From Alphaproteobacteria bacterium WMHbin7 (lineage in GTDB: Bacteria; Pseudomonadota; Alphaproteobacteria; Rhodospirillales; WMHbin7), in NCBI GenBank assembly GCA_002753155.1, contig PDZW01000010.1:38809-102808 (forward strand): 64,000 nucleotides of DNA, given 5' to 3'. The notes below the pieces were generated by a model. That model ran no database searches. It was not told the DNA's origin and saw only the letters and a program-made list of their open reading frames with translations. Position numbers and translations under genes: made by a program. Within the stretch, counting starts at the first letter, position 1; each line of letters begins with the position of its first letter. Positions 30,017 through 38,773 of the stretch are shown here, piece after piece.

Positions 30017-31645
30017 ATGTTTCAGACAGCAGAGCTTGGACAGAAGGTTTCAAGGGAAGATTTCGACCGCATTTCGCAAGATTTGCGCGCAGAGCTCCTG
30101 GCCCTGCAAATGGAGCTGAGGAGTGCTGATTTTCCAGTCATTCTGGTTTTTGCCGGCGTCGATGGCGGAGGCAAGGGCGAAACAGTCAACCTCTTGAACG
30201 AGTGGATGGACCCCCGCTGGATCGCGACCCGGGCCTACGGCGCCCCCTCTGACGAAGAGCGCGAGCGGCCCTACTACTGGCGCTTCTGGCGCGACCTGCC
30301 GCCCAAGGGCCAGATTGGCCTGTGAGTCAGCAGCTGGTATTCGCACCCCATCAACAGCCATGTCCACAAGGACATCTCGACAGCCGAATTCGACACTCAG
30401 CTTGACCGCATCCTGGCCTTCGAAAAGACGCTGGCCGACGATGGCGCGCTGGTCTTGAAATTCTGGCTGCACTTAAGCAAATCCGCCCAGAAGCGCCGCC
30501 TGAAGTCCCTCGAGAAGGACCCGCTACAAAAATGGCGCGTCACCAAGCAGGATTGGAAGAACTGGAAGAGTTACGACCGCTTCATCGACAGCGCCGAGCG
30601 CGCCCTGCGCAAGACCAGCACCGGACATGCGCCCTGGGAAATCGTGGAAGGCGAGGATGGACGGTTCAGGGGCTTGAGCGTACTGACCCTGGTCCGCGAT
30701 GGCATTCGAAAGCACATGGCCGAGCGCATCGCCAAGCGCAAGATGATCGCGGAACTGGCGGCAGAGGCCAAGGCCAAGCGCGAAGCGGAACTGGCCCAGG
30801 TTCATAGCCAAAGAAAGACATTGGAGAAAAAGGCCAAGGCGGCAACCACCAAAAGCAAGGGCAAGGCCAAGGCGGCAAAAGCGGCGATGGCCGAATCGGT
30901 TGCCCTGACCCCGCAGGGCCGCTTGCAGCCGCGCACCGTTCTCAGCACGCTCGACCCCAATCTGAAGCTCGACAAAAAGGAATATGGGCTGGCCCTCAAG
31001 AAGGCGCGGGCCGAACTGGCCGTGCTTTACCGCCAGGCCAAGGCGCGGGGCATTTCCACGCTGCTGGTCTTCGAAGGCTGGGACGCCGCGGGCAAGGGAG
31101 GAGCGATCCGCCGCCTGACCGCCGGTCTCGACGCCCGCGATTACCGGGTGACGCCGATCGCCGCCCCCACCGACGAAGAGCGCGCCCAGCATTACCTGTG
31201 GCGCTTCTGGCGCCATATTCCAAGGGCTGGCCGTGTTACCATCTTTGACCGCAGTTGGTATGGCCGCGTCCTGGTCGAGCGCGTCGAGGGCTTTGCCGCG
31301 ACGCAAGACTGGCAGCGCGCCTTCGCCGAGATCAACGATTTCGAAGAGCAAATCAGCCTGCACGGCACCGTGCTGGCCAAATTCTGGGTGCATATCACCA
31401 AGGAAGAGCAATACCGGCGCTTCAAGGAGCGCGAGACCATCGCCTACAAGAAATGGAAGCTGACCGACGAGGATTGGCGCAATCGCGCCAAGTGGGACGA
31501 TTACGAAATCGCGGTCAACGAGATGGTGGAACGCACCAGTTCGCGCACGGCGCCCTGGATTCTGGTCGAGGGCAACGACAAAAGCTATGCCCGCATCAAG
31601 ATCATCCAGTCGGTCTGCGATTTGTTGAAAAAGCGACTGGAGTAG
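30017..31645 (+). pseudogene. Two-domain polyphosphate kinase 2 (polyphosphate:AMP phosphotransferase type) interrupted by TGA
   Basis: One continuous frame encodes two PPK2 domains but has an in-frame TGA at 30323-30325. Domain 1 starts MFQTAELGQKV, has the P-loop FAGVDGGGKGE and SDEERERPYYWRFWRD, then stops in GQIGL-stop-VSSWYSHPI, where domain 2 has VTIFDRSWYGRVL. Reading simply resumes in the same frame. Domain 2 has the P-loop EGWDAAGKGGAIRR near 31074 and looks intact, ending at 31645. A Lys/Ala-rich linker joins them. Fused PPK2 proteins phosphorylate AMP with polyphosphate. The second part could be made alone from ATG 30455. Alternatives are a sequence error or readthrough. ATG 30005 is another possible start. 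Confidence 0.8.
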
Positions 31646-31652
31646 GGCCGCT

Positions 31653-31714
31653 AGAGCGGGTCGCCTGAAATCGAAGCCATTAAACGGCTTCGATTAATGG
31701 CTTGAATCCGCTCT
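31653..31714 (+). terminator. Nested hairpin after the ppk2 gene
   Basis: Eight bases after the ppk2 stop, AGAGCGG (31653-31659) pairs with CCGCTCT (31708-31714), enclosing a perfect 10-bp stem AATCGAAGCC / GGCTTCGATT (31669-31678, 31686-31695). It is followed by AATTTATTTTAG, a loose T-rich tract. It may act as a terminator, although the shape also resembles the repeat elements that follow. Confidence 0.45.
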
Positions 31715-31977
31715 GCCAATTTATTTTAGTGAAGGATTCACGTTTAACTCCGTGTCACCGGGGCGACTCGGAGTTAAGCGATCCTGCGCTAAGCAAATCG
31801 TCATGCCCGGCCTTGTGCCGGGCATCCACGTCCTGCCGCCTGATATACTAGATGGAAAATCGTGGATGGCCGGATCAAGTCCGGCCATGACGGATTGAGA
31901 TGCCGGTAGAATTCCACGTCTAACGTCGAAGAGCCCTCGGAGTTAAACGATCCAGCGCTAGAACAGCGGCCCCTTCC
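31715..31977. repeat. Mosaic of palindromic intergenic repeats between ppk2 and rnfH
   Basis: No coding signal is seen. Two 32-base arms (31799-31830, starting CGTCATGCCCGG; 31861-31892, ending GGCCATGACG) are imperfect inverted copies, and each is itself a hairpin. This is the CGTCATGCCCGGC-type palindrome frequent in alphaproteobacterial genomes. Around them lie a TTAACTCCG / CGGAGTTAA inverted pair (31745-31753, 31769-31777) and a direct repeat of about 23 bases (31769-31791 and 31938-31960, starting CGGAGTTAA). Several repeat events therefore seem to be layered here. Confidence 0.75.
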
Positions 31978-32265
31978 TCACCCTTCGGCCTTGGCTTCCT
32001 CGCCCGCCTTGGCGCGCCGAGGCACGGTCTTGGGATCGGCCGTCATCGGGCGATAGATTTCCACCCTGGCCCCCTCCTCAAGCACGGCCTCCAGCGTCGA
32101 GGCCTTACCGAAAACGCCCACCTTCTGGCTGGCCAGATCGATTTCGGGAAACTGCTTGAGAATCCCCGACTTCTCGATGGCGTCCTTGATGGTGGCCCCT
32201 TCAGGCACGTCGACATTCAGCCAAAGCTGACGGGCGGGCGTTGCGTAGGCGACTCCGACTTTCAT
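31978..32265 (-). CDS. rnfH: RnfH family ubiquitin-like protein
   Basis: A 95-residue protein with a beta-grasp fold: MKVGVAYATPARQLWLNVDV, then GATIKDAIEKSGILKQFPEI and RVEIYRPMTADPK with a basic tail. The RYRPL-like end motif fits RnfH/UPF0125. RnfH accompanies rnf operons but its biochemical role is not settled; related proteins occur with toxin-like RatA. The start at 32265 follows GGGGGA. It is the last gene of the rnf operon, 13 bases after rnfE. Confidence 0.9.
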   Translation of the reverse strand: MKVGVAYATPARQLWLNVDVPEGATIKDAIEKSGILKQFPEIDLASQKVGVFGKASTLEAVLEEGARVEIYRPMTADPKTVPRRAKAGEEAKAEG

Positions 32266-32278
32266 GTTCAATTCCCCC

Positions 32279-32953
32279 TCAGCCCACGCTATGCGCGCCG
32301 GCCATCTGGATCTGCTTGCCCATCGCCAGATCAAGCTTGCGCTTGGCGGCGATCAGAAGGCCCGTCGCCAGGAAGCCGCCCGGCGGCAGAATCATCATCA
32401 GCACGGCGGCATCTTCCCGGAAGATGCGGGTCTCCAGAACCTTGAAGGCCGGACCCAGCAGCAATGAGGCGTCGGCAAACAAGGTGCCCGCCCCCGAAAT
32501 TTCGCGCATGGCGCCGATCACGGTGAGCGCCAGGGTGAAGCCAGCGCCCATGAACAGCCCGTCCATAAAGGAGGGGATGACCGGCTCCCTGGAGGCAAAG
32601 ACTTCCAGACGCCCCAGGGGCAGACAGTTCGAGACGATCAGGGGAATGAACAGGCCCAACACTTTGTACAGCTCGTGCATCCAGGCATTGCAGGTCAGAT
32701 CGACCAGGGTGACCATGGCCGCCACAATCAGGATATAGACGGGAATGCGCACTTCCTGCGTGATGTAATTGCGAAACAAGGCCACGAAAAAATTCGAAGC
32801 CGCCATCACCAGCATGGTGGCAACCCCCATGCCGAAGCCATTGGTGGCGCTGGTGGTCATGGCCATGGTCGGACACATGCCCAGCAACTGGCACAGGACG
32901 CCGTTATTTTCCCAAAGACCATCCTTGATGATGGTGCTGTATTTGGTGGACAT
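32279..32953 (-). CDS. rnfE: Rnf complex subunit RnfE
   Basis: A 224-residue integral membrane protein with about six hydrophobic helices, homologous to RnfA and NqrD. Features are SATNGFGMGVATMLVM (with Asn/Gly in the first helix) and CNAWMHELYKVLGLFIPLIV followed by NCLPLGR, where the Cys residues contribute to the intramembrane iron-sulfur site formed with RnfA. Starting at 32953, it overlaps the rnfG stop by one base (TGATG). Confidence 0.95.
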   Translation of the reverse strand: MSTKYSTIIKDGLWENNGVLCQLLGMCPTMAMTTSATNGFGMGVATMLVMAASNFFVALFRNYITQEVRIPVYILIVAAMVTLVDLTCNAWMHELYKVLGLFIPLIVSNCLPLGRLEVFASREPVIPSFMDGLFMGAGFTLALTVIGAMREISGAGTLFADASLLLGPAFKVLETRIFREDAAVLMMILPPGGFLATGLLIAAKRKLDLAMGKQIQMAGAHSVG

Positions 32954-33564
32954 CAGTGCGCCTCCAGCAATTTCGGCTTGTTGGCAGAAAAGAATTCCAG
33001 ACCCTTGCGAATGCCGGTCACCACGGCGCGCGGCGTGATGGTCGCACCCGAGAACTGATCGAACTGGCCGCCATCCTTCTTCACTTTCCACATGGCGGGC
33101 GGCGGATTGTCGATCGAAAGCCCGTTGAACTGCAAAATCCAGGGGCCTTTCTTGGGGTCGATCTTGTCGCCCAGGCCCGGCGTTTCCTTATGCTGGACGG
33201 CGCGCACACCCAGAATCTTGCCCTCGGGATCAACGCCCATGATGATCTTGATCTGCCCGGCATAGCCCTGTCCGTAGGTCTCATAGGCAACGCCGGTCAC
33301 CTGGCCCGCCTTGGTGGCGCGGAAAATCTTGCGCTCCTTGCCGTCCTCGCCTGCGATCATGATCGTATCCAAGGCCGGATTGTTGTCGTAGATCGCAGGC
33401 GGCAACACCTGAACCAGCGAATTTTGCAAATCCTCGATTCGGCGCTGCTTGATCGGCTCGTCGGTAAACAGATCTGTAAAGGCCAGCAGGGCACCAAAGC
33501 CCGTGCTGAAGGCCGCCAGAATCAGGGCATGGACATAGGTCGGCTTGCCGCTGTTGTAACTCAT
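32953..33564 (-). CDS. rnfG: Rnf complex FMN-binding subunit RnfG
   Basis: A 203-residue protein with one N-terminal membrane helix (about 12-31) and a periplasmic FMN-binding domain. The covalent flavin attachment motif SGATITPRAVV is near residue 174, where the Thr is flavinylated by ApbE (gene at the head of the operon). HKETPGLGDKID is the conserved loop around the flavin. It overlaps rnfD by 4 bases and rnfE by 1, indicating strict co-translation. Confidence 0.96.
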   Translation of the reverse strand: MSYNSGKPTYVHALILAAFSTGFGALLAFTDLFTDEPIKQRRIEDLQNSLVQVLPPAIYDNNPALDTIMIAGEDGKERKIFRATKAGQVTGVAYETYGQGYAGQIKIIMGVDPEGKILGVRAVQHKETPGLGDKIDPKKGPWILQFNGLSIDNPPPAMWKVKKDGGQFDQFSGATITPRAVVTGIRKGLEFFSANKPKLLEAH

Positions 33565-34640
33565 TTGCTGTCCCCCCTGACCGGCAACGGCTCGCCCTTG
33601 CTGGTGCGGCCGAAGGCGCGCGGGCGGATATGGTGGTCAATCACCGGCGTCAGCGCATTCATCAAAAGAACGGCAAAGGCGACACCTTCGGGATAACCGG
33701 CAAAAGAGCGGATGATCCAGATCAGGAATCCGCAGCCCATGCCATAGGCCAACTGACCCATCTTGGACACCGGCGAGGTGACGTAATCGGTGGCGATGAA
33801 AAAGGCCCCCAGGAAGGTAGCACCCGCGAAGAGGTGGAAAATGCCGCCGGGAAAGCGTTCCGGAGCGAAGAAGTTGGCGATGCTGGCGCAGACGAACAGC
33901 GTGCCCATGAGGCCCACCGGCGTATGCCAGGAGATGACGCCGCGAACCATCAGGAACAAGCCGCCCAGCAAAATCAGAATGGCCGAGGTCTCGCCAAAGC
34001 TGCCGATATGCATGCCGGTGATCATGCTGGTCAGATCGAACACCTGGGGCAGGGATTCGGTGACCGGAACACCTTTGGTCAGCTCGGTCTTGACATGCCC
34101 CAGCGCCGAAGCGGCGCTGATCGCGTCCATGTTCTTAAAGCCGCCGAAGACCATGCCCAGACTGTCGATGAAGCCCGGAGCCCCTTCCGAGAACAACGGC
34201 TTGGGCGGCACAAAGGCGGTCATTTGCACGGGGAAGGATACCAAAAGCCCCACGCGCCCGACCATGGCGGGGTTGAAAACATTCTGGCCCAGGCCGCCAT
34301 AGATATGCTTGGCCAGCACGATGGCCAGGAGAGCGCCCAGAACGCCAATCCACCAGGGCGTCCAGGGCGGCAGGCTCATGGCAAGCAGCCAGCCGGTGAG
34401 TGCTGCCGAGCCATCGAACAAGGTGGCCTTCACGGGCCGATCCTGCCAGGCCAGACAGATCGCCTCGAAGCCGAGGCAAGCGCCGACGGTGATCAGAAAC
34501 ATGAAAAGGGCGGGCCAGCCGAACAGCCAGACATTGAACAACGTGGCGGGCAGCAAGGCCACCAGCACCGTGATCATGGTCTTGGAAACGCTGCTGGGGG
34601 CGTGACCGAAGGGTCCGCTTTTTTCGATGGTCACGCTCAT
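33561..34640 (-). CDS. rnfD: Rnf complex subunit RnfD
   Basis: A 359-residue polytopic membrane protein with about nine hydrophobic helices, homologous to NqrB. Segments such as GGLGQNVFNPAMVGRVGLLV and HTPVGLMGTLFVCASIANFF are diagnostic. RnfD normally carries covalent FMN on a Thr in a D-x-x-[ST]-[GA]-A-T motif; here the site reads MDAISAASALG, with Ser178 at the acceptor position. Ser may still be flavinylated, but it departs from the usual Thr. It overlaps rnfC and rnfG by 4 bases each. Confidence 0.95.
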   Translation of the reverse strand: MSVTIEKSGPFGHAPSSVSKTMITVLVALLPATLFNVWLFGWPALFMFLITVGACLGFEAICLAWQDRPVKATLFDGSAALTGWLLAMSLPPWTPWWIGVLGALLAIVLAKHIYGGLGQNVFNPAMVGRVGLLVSFPVQMTAFVPPKPLFSEGAPGFIDSLGMVFGGFKNMDAISAASALGHVKTELTKGVPVTESLPQVFDLTSMITGMHIGSFGETSAILILLGGLFLMVRGVISWHTPVGLMGTLFVCASIANFFAPERFPGGIFHLFAGATFLGAFFIATDYVTSPVSKMGQLAYGMGCGFLIWIIRSFAGYPEGVAFAVLLMNALTPVIDHHIRPRAFGRTSKGEPLPVRGDSK

Positions 34641-36130
34641 GCGCCGGGCCTGTTGTCAGCGGGTGGTTGGGAGGCGGCTTCGGCTGCCGCTTTCGCCTTG
34701 GCGGCGGCGGCAGCAGCAGCGGCGGCCTTCTTGGCGGCGGCCGCCTTTTCAAGGCGGGCATTTCTGGCCTCGGCCAGATTCTTCACGCGATCCAGGCGCC
34801 GCTTCTCGCGATCCTGCGCATTCAACATGCCCTTGGCGAAGTTGAAATAATGCACCAGCGGAATGTGCGAGGGGCAGATATAGGAGCAACTGCCGCAGGA
34901 AACGCAATCCATCACGCCCAGATGCGCCGCCTGATCCAGATGATCCTTGCGAATCACAGCCGCCATCTCGACCGGCACCAATCCACAGGGGCAAATGGTC
35001 ACACAGGTCCCGCAACGAATGCAGGGACTGGCCGGGTGCTCGTTCACTTCTTCCGCCGTCAGCGCCAGAATGCCCGACATGCCCTTGACCACGGGCACAT
35101 CAAGGCCGGGCAGCGGCTGGCCCATCATCGGGCCACCATTGACGAAGCGCTTGGCCGGTTTGGTCAGGCCGCCACAGAAGGCAACCAGATCGGAAAGCTT
35201 GGTGCCGATCAGCACGTCGATGTTCTTAGGGTCGGGCAAAGCGCCGCCGCTGACCGTCACCACGCGCCCGATCAGCGGGCGACCGTGGCGCACGGCGTGA
35301 TGCACAGCCCTTGCGGTGGCGACATTCTGCACCACCACGCCCAGATCGGCGGTCAGCTTGCGGGCCGGCGTTTCAAGCCCGGTGATGGCCTGGGTCAGAT
35401 GGCGCTCGGAGCCCATGGGATACTGCACGGGAACGCCAATCACCTCGACGCCCGCATGGCCACTGGCCGCTTCGGTCATGATCTTCTTGGCTTCGGGCTT
35501 GTTGTCTTCGATGGCGATCACAACGCGCCCTGCCCCCAGCGTATGGGCCATGATGCGCGCCCCGTCGATGATCTCGGCGGCATGCTCGCGCATCAAGCGG
35601 TCGTCGCAGGTGAGGTAAGGCTCGCACTCGGCGCCGTTCAGCAGCAAGGTGTGAATCTTGAGCTGTGCGCCCAGGTTCAGCTTGACCGGAGTCGGGAAGG
35701 CGGCACCGCCCATACCGACAATGCCCGCCCAGGCGACGCGGGCGCGGATTTCATCAGGCGAGGCTTTGAGAGGATCGGCGATGGGCTGGGGCAGATCGTC
35801 CACCCACTCGTCCTTGCCGTCGCTTTCCAGAACCACGGTCAGTTGCGGCAAGCCCGAAGGATGCGGCGCCGTGATCTCGGCAATGGCCGCGATGCGCCCC
35901 GAGGTGGGCGCGTGCTGGGGCGCTGAAACGGCGCCTTGGCCCTTAGCCAGCATCTGACCCTTCTTGACCTGATCGCCTTCCTTGACCACCACCTCGGCCG
36001 GAGCGCCAATATGCTGCTGAAGCGGGATAAAGAGCGTGGCAGGCAGCGGAAAGGAGACGATGGCCTTCTCGCTGGTGCGTTCCTTGCGGTAATCGGGATG
36101 TATGCCGCCGCGGATGGAAAACAGTTTCAT
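34637..36130 (-). CDS. rnfC: Rnf complex subunit RnfC
   Basis: A 497-residue peripheral subunit with the NADH- and FMN-binding domain and two [4Fe-4S] clusters. The first cluster motif is CIRCGTCVTICPCGL and the second CVSCGSCSYICPSHI (about 370-425). The nucleotide-binding part has GIVGMGGAAFPTPVKLN. The C-terminus (about 455-485) is a Lys/Ala coiled-coil run with many consecutive Ala, encoded by a GCC/GCG repeat, shorter than in gammaproteobacterial RnfC. It is probably the NADH entry or exit point of the complex. Confidence 0.96.
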   Translation of the reverse strand: MKLFSIRGGIHPDYRKERTSEKAIVSFPLPATLFIPLQQHIGAPAEVVVKEGDQVKKGQMLAKGQGAVSAPQHAPTSGRIAAIAEITAPHPSGLPQLTVVLESDGKDEWVDDLPQPIADPLKASPDEIRARVAWAGIVGMGGAAFPTPVKLNLGAQLKIHTLLLNGAECEPYLTCDDRLMREHAAEIIDGARIMAHTLGAGRVVIAIEDNKPEAKKIMTEAASGHAGVEVIGVPVQYPMGSERHLTQAITGLETPARKLTADLGVVVQNVATARAVHHAVRHGRPLIGRVVTVSGGALPDPKNIDVLIGTKLSDLVAFCGGLTKPAKRFVNGGPMMGQPLPGLDVPVVKGMSGILALTAEEVNEHPASPCIRCGTCVTICPCGLVPVEMAAVIRKDHLDQAAHLGVMDCVSCGSCSYICPSHIPLVHYFNFAKGMLNAQDREKRRLDRVKNLAEARNARLEKAAAAKKAAAAAAAAAKAKAAAEAASQPPADNRPGA

Positions 36131-36131
36131 G

Positions 36132-36671
36132 TCAGTGCACCGCTGTCGCGTCGTCGGGTTTGTGCCAGTGCCAGGAACTCAGCGTGACCGGAACGGTGAC
36201 CATCTTGATGGCCTCGGTCGGGCAGATGTCGAAGCATTTCTTGCAGCCGTGGCATTCCTGCTTGATCACGGTATGCATCTGCTTGGCGGCCCCCACGATG
36301 GCATCGACCGAACATTCGCCCAGGCAGCGCATGCAGCCGATGCACAGGCTTTCGTCGACCACGGCATATTGCTGGATCTGCTCTTCATGGTCGTCCATGT
36401 CGGGTGTCACGCCCAGCTTTTTGGCTAGCGCCTCGATGACCGGTTTGCCGCCCGGAGCACAGGCCGTGATCGAGGCCTCGCCCTTGGCAAGGGCTGCCGC
36501 ATACTGGCCGCAGCCGACATAGCCGCACTGGCCGCACTGCGCACCCGGCAGCATGCCCAAAAGCTCGACCTCAAGCGGGTTTTCCTCGACGGCCAGCAGC
36601 TTGGCGGCAACGCCCAGAAGACCGCCGAGCGCGGCGCCCATCACTGCAACACTTCCGATGGCTAGCAACAT
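36132..36671 (-). CDS. rnfB: Rnf complex ferredoxin-like subunit RnfB
   Basis: A 179-residue iron-sulfur protein. An N-terminal membrane helix (1-28) is followed by the CGQCGYVGCGQY cluster-binding motif with a later Cys in ACAPGGKP, which together bind one [4Fe-4S] cluster. Then come two ferredoxin-type motifs, CIGCMRCLGECSVDAI and CHGCKKCFDICPTEAI. It passes electrons between ferredoxin and the membrane subunits. The ribosome binding site TAGGAGA overlaps the rnfA stop, and the gene ends 2 bases before rnfC. Confidence 0.96.
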   Translation of the reverse strand: MLLAIGSVAVMGAALGGLLGVAAKLLAVEENPLEVELLGMLPGAQCGQCGYVGCGQYAAALAKGEASITACAPGGKPVIEALAKKLGVTPDMDDHEEQIQQYAVVDESLCIGCMRCLGECSVDAIVGAAKQMHTVIKQECHGCKKCFDICPTEAIKMVTVPVTLSSWHWHKPDDATAVH

Positions 36672-36683
36672 TCGCTACGTCTC

Positions 36684-37265
36684 CTAATTGGCGGCCATGC
36701 CGGAAAAGCCCATGAAAGCCAGGGCCAACAGGCTTGCCGTCACGAAACCCACGGGGGGGCCTGCAAACAGGCGAGGTACATCGCACAGTGCCAAGCGCTC
36801 ACGCAAGCCAGCCAGCATGGCCAGCGCCAGACTGAAACCGATTGATGAGGCGAACGAGAAAACCGTTCCAATCAGGAAGCCCTGATGCCCTTCGACGATC
36901 AGCAGAGCCACGCCCAGCACGGCGCAGTTAGTGGTGATCAGGGGCAGATAGATGCCCAGCATCTGGAACAAGGGCGGCGAGATCTTGCGCACCGACATTT
37001 CGGTAAACTGCACGGCGGTGGCGATGACCAGAATGAAGGTGAAGGTGCGCAGATATTCCAACTCGTAGGGCAGCAGCAGATAATTCTCGAGAATCCAGTT
37101 GCCCATCGAGGAGACGGTGATGACGAAGGTGGTGGCCATACCCATGCCGATCGCCGTATCGACCTTAGTCGTAACGCCCATGAACGAGCACAGGCCCAGG
37201 AAGCGCATCAGCACCACATTGTTGACCAGGGCGGCGCCGATAATGACCAGGAATATTTCTTGCAT
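36684..37265 (-). CDS. rnfA: Rnf complex subunit RnfA
   Basis: A 193-residue protein with about six membrane helices, sister to RnfE/NqrE. The start MQEIFLVIIGAALVNNVVLM and the LGLCSFMG and TNCAVLGVALL segments carry the Cys residues that form the intramembrane [2Fe-2S] site with RnfE. It follows rseC by 9 bases and is the first structural rnf gene. Confidence 0.96.
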   Translation of the reverse strand: MQEIFLVIIGAALVNNVVLMRFLGLCSFMGVTTKVDTAIGMGMATTFVITVSSMGNWILENYLLLPYELEYLRTFTFILVIATAVQFTEMSVRKISPPLFQMLGIYLPLITTNCAVLGVALLIVEGHQGFLIGTVFSFASSIGFSLALAMLAGLRERLALCDVPRLFAGPPVGFVTASLLALAFMGFSGMAAN

Positions 37266-37274
37266 CGCCCGCTC

Positions 37275-37775
37275 CTAGTTTAATTGGCAGTTTTCGCTTT
37301 GCGCCGGCGACGGCGCATGGCGAAGATAGATCGGAGTAAGCTCACCCTTGGCAGACAGGCTTTTCGCCCGTAAGCGCGCCAGCAGCAACCCCAGGGCCAA
37401 ACCGGCCAGGGTGGCCAGAATGGTGACGCCGTCGCCATAGCCCAGCAGATGCGCCGTGGTGCCGCCGCCCAGCAACGTTACCAAGGGAATGGCATAGGCG
37501 GTCATCGAGGCCCTGACCAGCATGCTTTCCTGGACGCCCACGACAACGCGGTCGCCGACCTTCAATTCATGCACATTGTCGAGCGGGAAACGTCTGGCAT
37601 GCAGGCGCGAGCCGAAGACATCGGCGCCACAGACCTGCGACGAGGCGCAGCCGCCGCAGGAGGTGGTTTGCTCGGGCTCAAGCCAAGCCACCGCTCCTTG
37701 GATCGAGACAACCTTCGCCAATCCTTCGACGGCGGCGTAGTTGCTGGGATCGGGAAGATCGTCCTCGGCCTGCAT
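37275..37775 (-). CDS. rseC: RseC/MucC-family membrane protein (SoxR-reducing type)
   Basis: A 166-residue protein with a cytoplasmic N-terminal part holding a Cys cluster CGGCASSQVCGA (about 40-51) and two membrane helices (about 88-106 and 112-132). This is the RseC/MucC layout, which in E. coli accompanies the Rsx version of Rnf and takes part in SoxR reduction. The Cys cluster suggests an iron-sulfur site or redox role. It overlaps the apbE stop (TAATG) and precedes rnfA, fixing it as a component of this operon. Confidence 0.92.
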   Translation of the reverse strand: MQAEDDLPDPSNYAAVEGLAKVVSIQGAVAWLEPEQTTSCGGCASSQVCGADVFGSRLHARRFPLDNVHELKVGDRVVVGVQESMLVRASMTAYAIPLVTLLGGGTTAHLLGYGDGVTILATLAGLALGLLLARLRAKSLSAKGELTPIYLRHAPSPAQSENCQLN

Positions 37776-38773
37776 TATGCTTCCACCTTCTGAACGACGC
37801 CCGCAGGCGTGACAAACAGCGCCATTTCGCCACCGGCAGCGCGCAGGAGCGACTGACGCTTGGCGGGAGCGGTAAGCAGCATGGCCGTGGATAATCCGTC
37901 GGCAACGGCGGCACGGCTGGCCACCACGGAAACGCCCAGCAGGGCGGGCGCCGTGGCGCCGGTACGCGGATCGATCAGATGCGTGAACTTGCCAGCGTCA
38001 TCGAACAAGGTTCCATAGCCGCCCGAAGTGGAGACGCACTTGTCGACCAGCTCGATTTCAGTCACCGCTTGGGCCGGATTGGCCGGATTGGCGATGCCGA
38101 TGCGCCAGGCCGATCCATCGGGCTTGGCCGACAGTGCCCGGGGCTCGCCCATATCGACCAGCATCTGGGTGAATCCGTGGCTTTTCAGCACATCGGCCAC
38201 GCGGTCAGTGATGAAGCCCTGAGCACCGCTGTTCAGCGTCAGCCCCATTCCCGGATGCATGAAGGCAACCGAGCCCTTGGCATGGTCGATCTCGACCTTG
38301 TCCCAGCCGACCAGGGCCAGGGCTTCGTCGATGGCGCGGGCCGAAGGACCGTTGGGATCGGGATTTGAGCTGGTGAAATGGCGAAAATAGGTCTGCCACA
38401 GGGGCTGAATGGTCGGGTCGTAAACGCCCTCGCTCAACTGGGCCAGAGACAGGGCGCGGGTGAGCAGCTCGATGAATTCCTTGGGCGCATTCTCGACCCG
38501 CCCCTCGCGGTTCAGGGCGGAGAGGACCGTGTCGGCGCGATAGACGCTGAAGATGGCTTCAAGCCTTGCCAACTCGGCCAAGCCCGCCTCGATGGCGGCA
38601 TGGGCCTTCGCCTCGTCCTTATGATAAAGGGAGATGCTGGCTGGAGCGCCCAGGGCCGTGCCTTCCCAGCGCACCAGTTTGGCATCGGCCTTTGACGCCG
38701 TCATCAGAAGCGGCAAACCGGCGGCGGCGGCAAGCACCGTAAGAGCGCGGCGGCGGGTGAACGTGACGGCCAT
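37775..38773 (-). CDS. apbE: ApbE FAD:protein FMN transferase
   Basis: A 332-residue exported flavin transferase that attaches FMN to Thr or Ser of RnfG and RnfD. The N-terminus is a twin-arginine-like signal (TFTRRRALTVLAAAAGLPLL). Mature-domain motifs are GAPASISLYH, VYRADTVLSALNREGRV, LNSGAQGFITDRV and the metal-binding CVSTSGGYG and THLIDPRTGAT segments. The start at 38773 has AAGGAG 8 bases upstream; the frame is open further up without homology. It is the first gene of the rnf operon, so cofactor attachment and complex are made together. Confidence 0.95.
   Translation of the reverse strand: MAVTFTRRRALTVLAAAAGLPLLMTASKADAKLVRWEGTALGAPASISLYHKDEAKAHAAIEAGLAELARLEAIFSVYRADTVLSALNREGRVENAPKEFIELLTRALSLAQLSEGVYDPTIQPLWQTYFRHFTSSNPDPNGPSARAIDEALALVGWDKVEIDHAKGSVAFMHPGMGLTLNSGAQGFITDRVADVLKSHGFTQMLVDMGEPRALSAKPDGSAWRIGIANPANPAQAVTEIELVDKCVSTSGGYGTLFDDAGKFTHLIDPRTGATAPALLGVSVVASRAAVADGLSTAMLLTAPAKRQSLLRAAGGEMALFVTPAGVVQKVEA

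Noticed and set aside
30323..30325. Selenocysteine coding at the TGA in ppk2
   Set aside because: The site is occupied by an aromatic residue in the second domain and no selenocysteine insertion hairpin or known selenoprotein family fits.
33630..35926. Plus-strand frames opposite rnfD and rnfC, one with an Ala-rich end
   Set aside because: They mirror real Rnf genes; the Ala-rich end is the reverse reading of the Ala repeat of RnfC.
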